Positions 5,829-6,896 of a stretch of 6,896 nucleotides of DNA are shown here, one piece after another. The translations under genes and the position numbers were made by a program. Numbering within the stretch: the stretch's first letter is position 1; each line of letters opens with the position of its first letter. The stretch covers positions 1 through 6,896 of the forward strand of contig CALCUQ010000430.1 in assembly GCA_937906795.1 (NCBI GenBank), read 5' to 3'. The DNA comes from an uncultured Bacteroidales bacterium (GTDB lineage Bacteria; Bacteroidota; Bacteroidia; Bacteroidales; UBA932). The notes beneath the pieces are model-generated. The model made no database searches. It had not been told where the DNA came from and saw only the letters and a program-made list of their open reading frames with translations.

Positions 5829-6620
5829 TTATTTAAGTTGCAATTTTTTTATTCTAAAATAAGTCAATACAAAAAGTAATATTGTGCATAAAGATATTAC
5901 TACTTCCTTAATAAACTTGAATCTTTGGTAAATAAAAGTATACCTCTGATTTATATCATCAAAATCTATCTCATGGAAATCGAACAACGATGCTACAATT
6001 TCTTCTACAATACCATTTTCTATATTATTAAGACCTATTACACCAGTTATAGTAGTCAGTAAAAATATTATACATATAACAGAAAGAAAAGTTTTACTAA
6101 TTTTATTGGTACTAAAAAACATATTGCAAAACAGCGCAAATCCCATAAGATAATACAGTACCACAACATCATCACCCTTAATCAAGTCTGAGATTGTAAT
6201 GTGGCCACTATACACATTGGCAAATATTGTTGAGCTCAATAAAAAATCCAAACAAGCATTTGCAACCAAAAAAGAGACAGGAACAATAAAACAACATACT
6301 ACAACCATAGACAGAAACTTCTCCAACGCAGAAGCGGGTAATGAGATAAATGTTATCCCATTTTTATAATGGTTGATATGTTTGTAGATAATCATTGGTG
6401 AAATGAATGTACCAACAATTATTATAGATGCATATATAAACTCCCTTTCATTGTGAGACAATGTTAAAGTAATGCTTCCATTAAAAACAAAATCAATCAC
6501 ACCAAAAAAAGGGACAAGCAAGCACAAATATAAGAATGTAGTAAAAAATTTAGGAGCATTTGTAACCAGATCATATCTTAGCAACTTTGCAAACCTATGT
6601 AACGAAAACATATTATTCAT
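5829..6620 (-). CDS. ABC transporter membrane protein (ABC-2-like, Bacteroidota 'LPAS-EKF' type)
   Basis: This 263-residue hydrophobic protein has about six predicted membrane segments: near 25-46, 63-80, 103-125, 152-168, 176-197 and 236-256. After the second segment it carries SLPASALEKFL (93-103), a sequence I associate with Bacteroidota ABC-2-like permeases, which often have a short loop of the form LPAS-x-x-EKF. The C-terminus is a short basic tail (RIKKLQLK). It lies 11 bp after the ABC ATPase stop and 8 bp before the GntR regulator, so it is most likely the membrane half of that transporter. The exported substrate is unknown. No Shine-Dalgarno sequence is clear; ATGs at 6620 and 6611 are both possible, and 6620 is chosen because it leaves the usual short gap. 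The family call rests on context, topology and one motif, so it is less sure than the neighbours. Confidence 0.75.
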   Translation of the reverse strand: MNNMFSLHRFAKLLRYDLVTNAPKFFTTFLYLCLLVPFFGVIDFVFNGSITLTLSHNEREFIYASIIIVGTFISPMIIYKHINHYKNGITFISLPASALEKFLSMVVVCCFIVPVSFLVANACLDFLLSSTIFANVYSGHITISDLIKGDDVVVLYYLMGFALFCNMFFSTNKISKTFLSVICIIFLLTTITGVIGLNNIENGIVEEIVASLFDFHEIDFDDINQRYTFIYQRFKFIKEVVISLCTILLFVLTYFRIKKLQLK

Positions 6621-6631
6621 ACTCTATAAAT

Positions 6632-6896
6632 TTACTTATTAAACAATTCTTTAATCAAATTTTTATTCTCACATGCACAATTGAACAGGGCCTCTATATC
6701 CACATTAGTTTCTTCACTGTGTTGGTTTAACCTCACTGTTATAAACCCTCTTAAATCTTTAGATGAATAAAGAGCAGACATATCCTGCAAAGGCTCAATT
6801 GAGAAAGAGAGTTTTGAAGCAATTTCTTCAACCGACGCATTAAGAATTATGCCACTCTTGTCCATTATAATAATTGGGTCAATAAGATTCTCCAGA
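6632..6896 (-). CDS. ABC transporter ATP-binding protein, C-terminal part (5' end outside window)
   Basis: The frame stays open to the right edge: ten more in-frame codons (LENLIDPIII) lie before the ATG at 6865, so that ATG is an internal Met and the gene continues outside the window. The 87 visible residues start with LENLIDPIIIMDKSGIILNAS followed by VEEIASKL, which is the standard stretch after the H-loop of ABC ATPases, where a beta-strand and hairpin (D-x-I-I-I-M-D-x-G-I-I) lead into a C-terminal regulatory tail. The Walker A, signature and Walker B motifs must lie upstream and are not seen. The tail ends in NLIKELFNK. It is the first visible gene of a minus-strand operon with the membrane protein (11-bp gap) and the GntR regulator, so this is the motor subunit of that transporter. 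Confidence 0.82.
   Translation of the reverse strand, partial: LENLIDPIIIMDKSGIILNASVEEIASKLSFSIEPLQDMSALYSSKDLRGFITVRLNQHSEETNVDIEALFNCACENKNLIKELFNK

Noticed and set aside
1..6896. Search for CRISPR arrays, tRNA or rRNA genes, insertion sequences and long direct repeats
   Set aside because: None seen by eye: gaps between genes are all short, and the only strong repeat is the terminator at 2628-2664.

Overview
The window is AT-rich bacterial DNA that fits the phylum Bacteroidota, most likely order Bacteroidales. Upstream regions carry -7 boxes of the Bacteroidota type (TAnnTTTG: TAACTTTG at 319-326, TAAATTTG at 4594-4601, near-match TACCTTTA on the minus strand at 4539-4532). Most starts lack a Shine-Dalgarno sequence and sit behind A/T-rich leaders. 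Gene content agrees: an FHS-type sugar transporter paired with a ROK glucokinase, a peptide deformylase with an N-terminal membrane segment, a degenerate YD-repeat lipoprotein, and an ABC transporter of the kind with an 'LPAS..EKF' membrane protein and a short GntR regulator. I cannot name a genus.

Layout. (1) Positions 1-293, plus: 3' end of a cardiolipin-synthase-type phospholipase D enzyme. (2) Positions 319-2664, plus: a promoter, an MFS sugar transporter, a ROK sugar kinase 12 bp downstream, and a strong hairpin terminator. Together these form a PTS-independent hexose uptake and phosphorylation operon. (3) Positions 4539-2688, minus: a promoter, a membrane-anchored or exported peptide deformylase, then purT 20 bp later. 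The operon converges on the sugar operon, and both share the terminator at 2628-2664. (4) Positions 4594-5495, plus: a divergently transcribed lipoprotein with degenerate YD-type repeats. (5) Positions 6896-5476, minus: 3' end of an ABC ATPase gene, its membrane partner and a GntR/YtrA-like regulator, packed with 8-11 bp gaps. The regulator's 3' end overlaps the lipoprotein's 3' end by 20 bp.

How the genes work together. The transporter brings in a hexose and the ROK kinase traps it as a phosphate ester. In the purT operon both enzymes handle formate: deformylase releases it from N-formyl-methionyl peptides, and PurT uses it with ATP to formylate GAR in purine synthesis. The link is notable because the deformylase appears to be exported or membrane-anchored. 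The last cluster looks like a self-regulated ABC exporter or stress-response transporter with its regulator placed last in the operon.

Most of the window is ordinary core or near-core genome. I found no mobile element, CRISPR array, RNA gene or clear evidence of a new defence system. There is no gene-free stretch longer than about 130 bp. The best leads are the exported deformylase-purT pairing, the loss of both FucP-type acidic residues in the sugar transporter, and the unrecognised YD-like lipoprotein.
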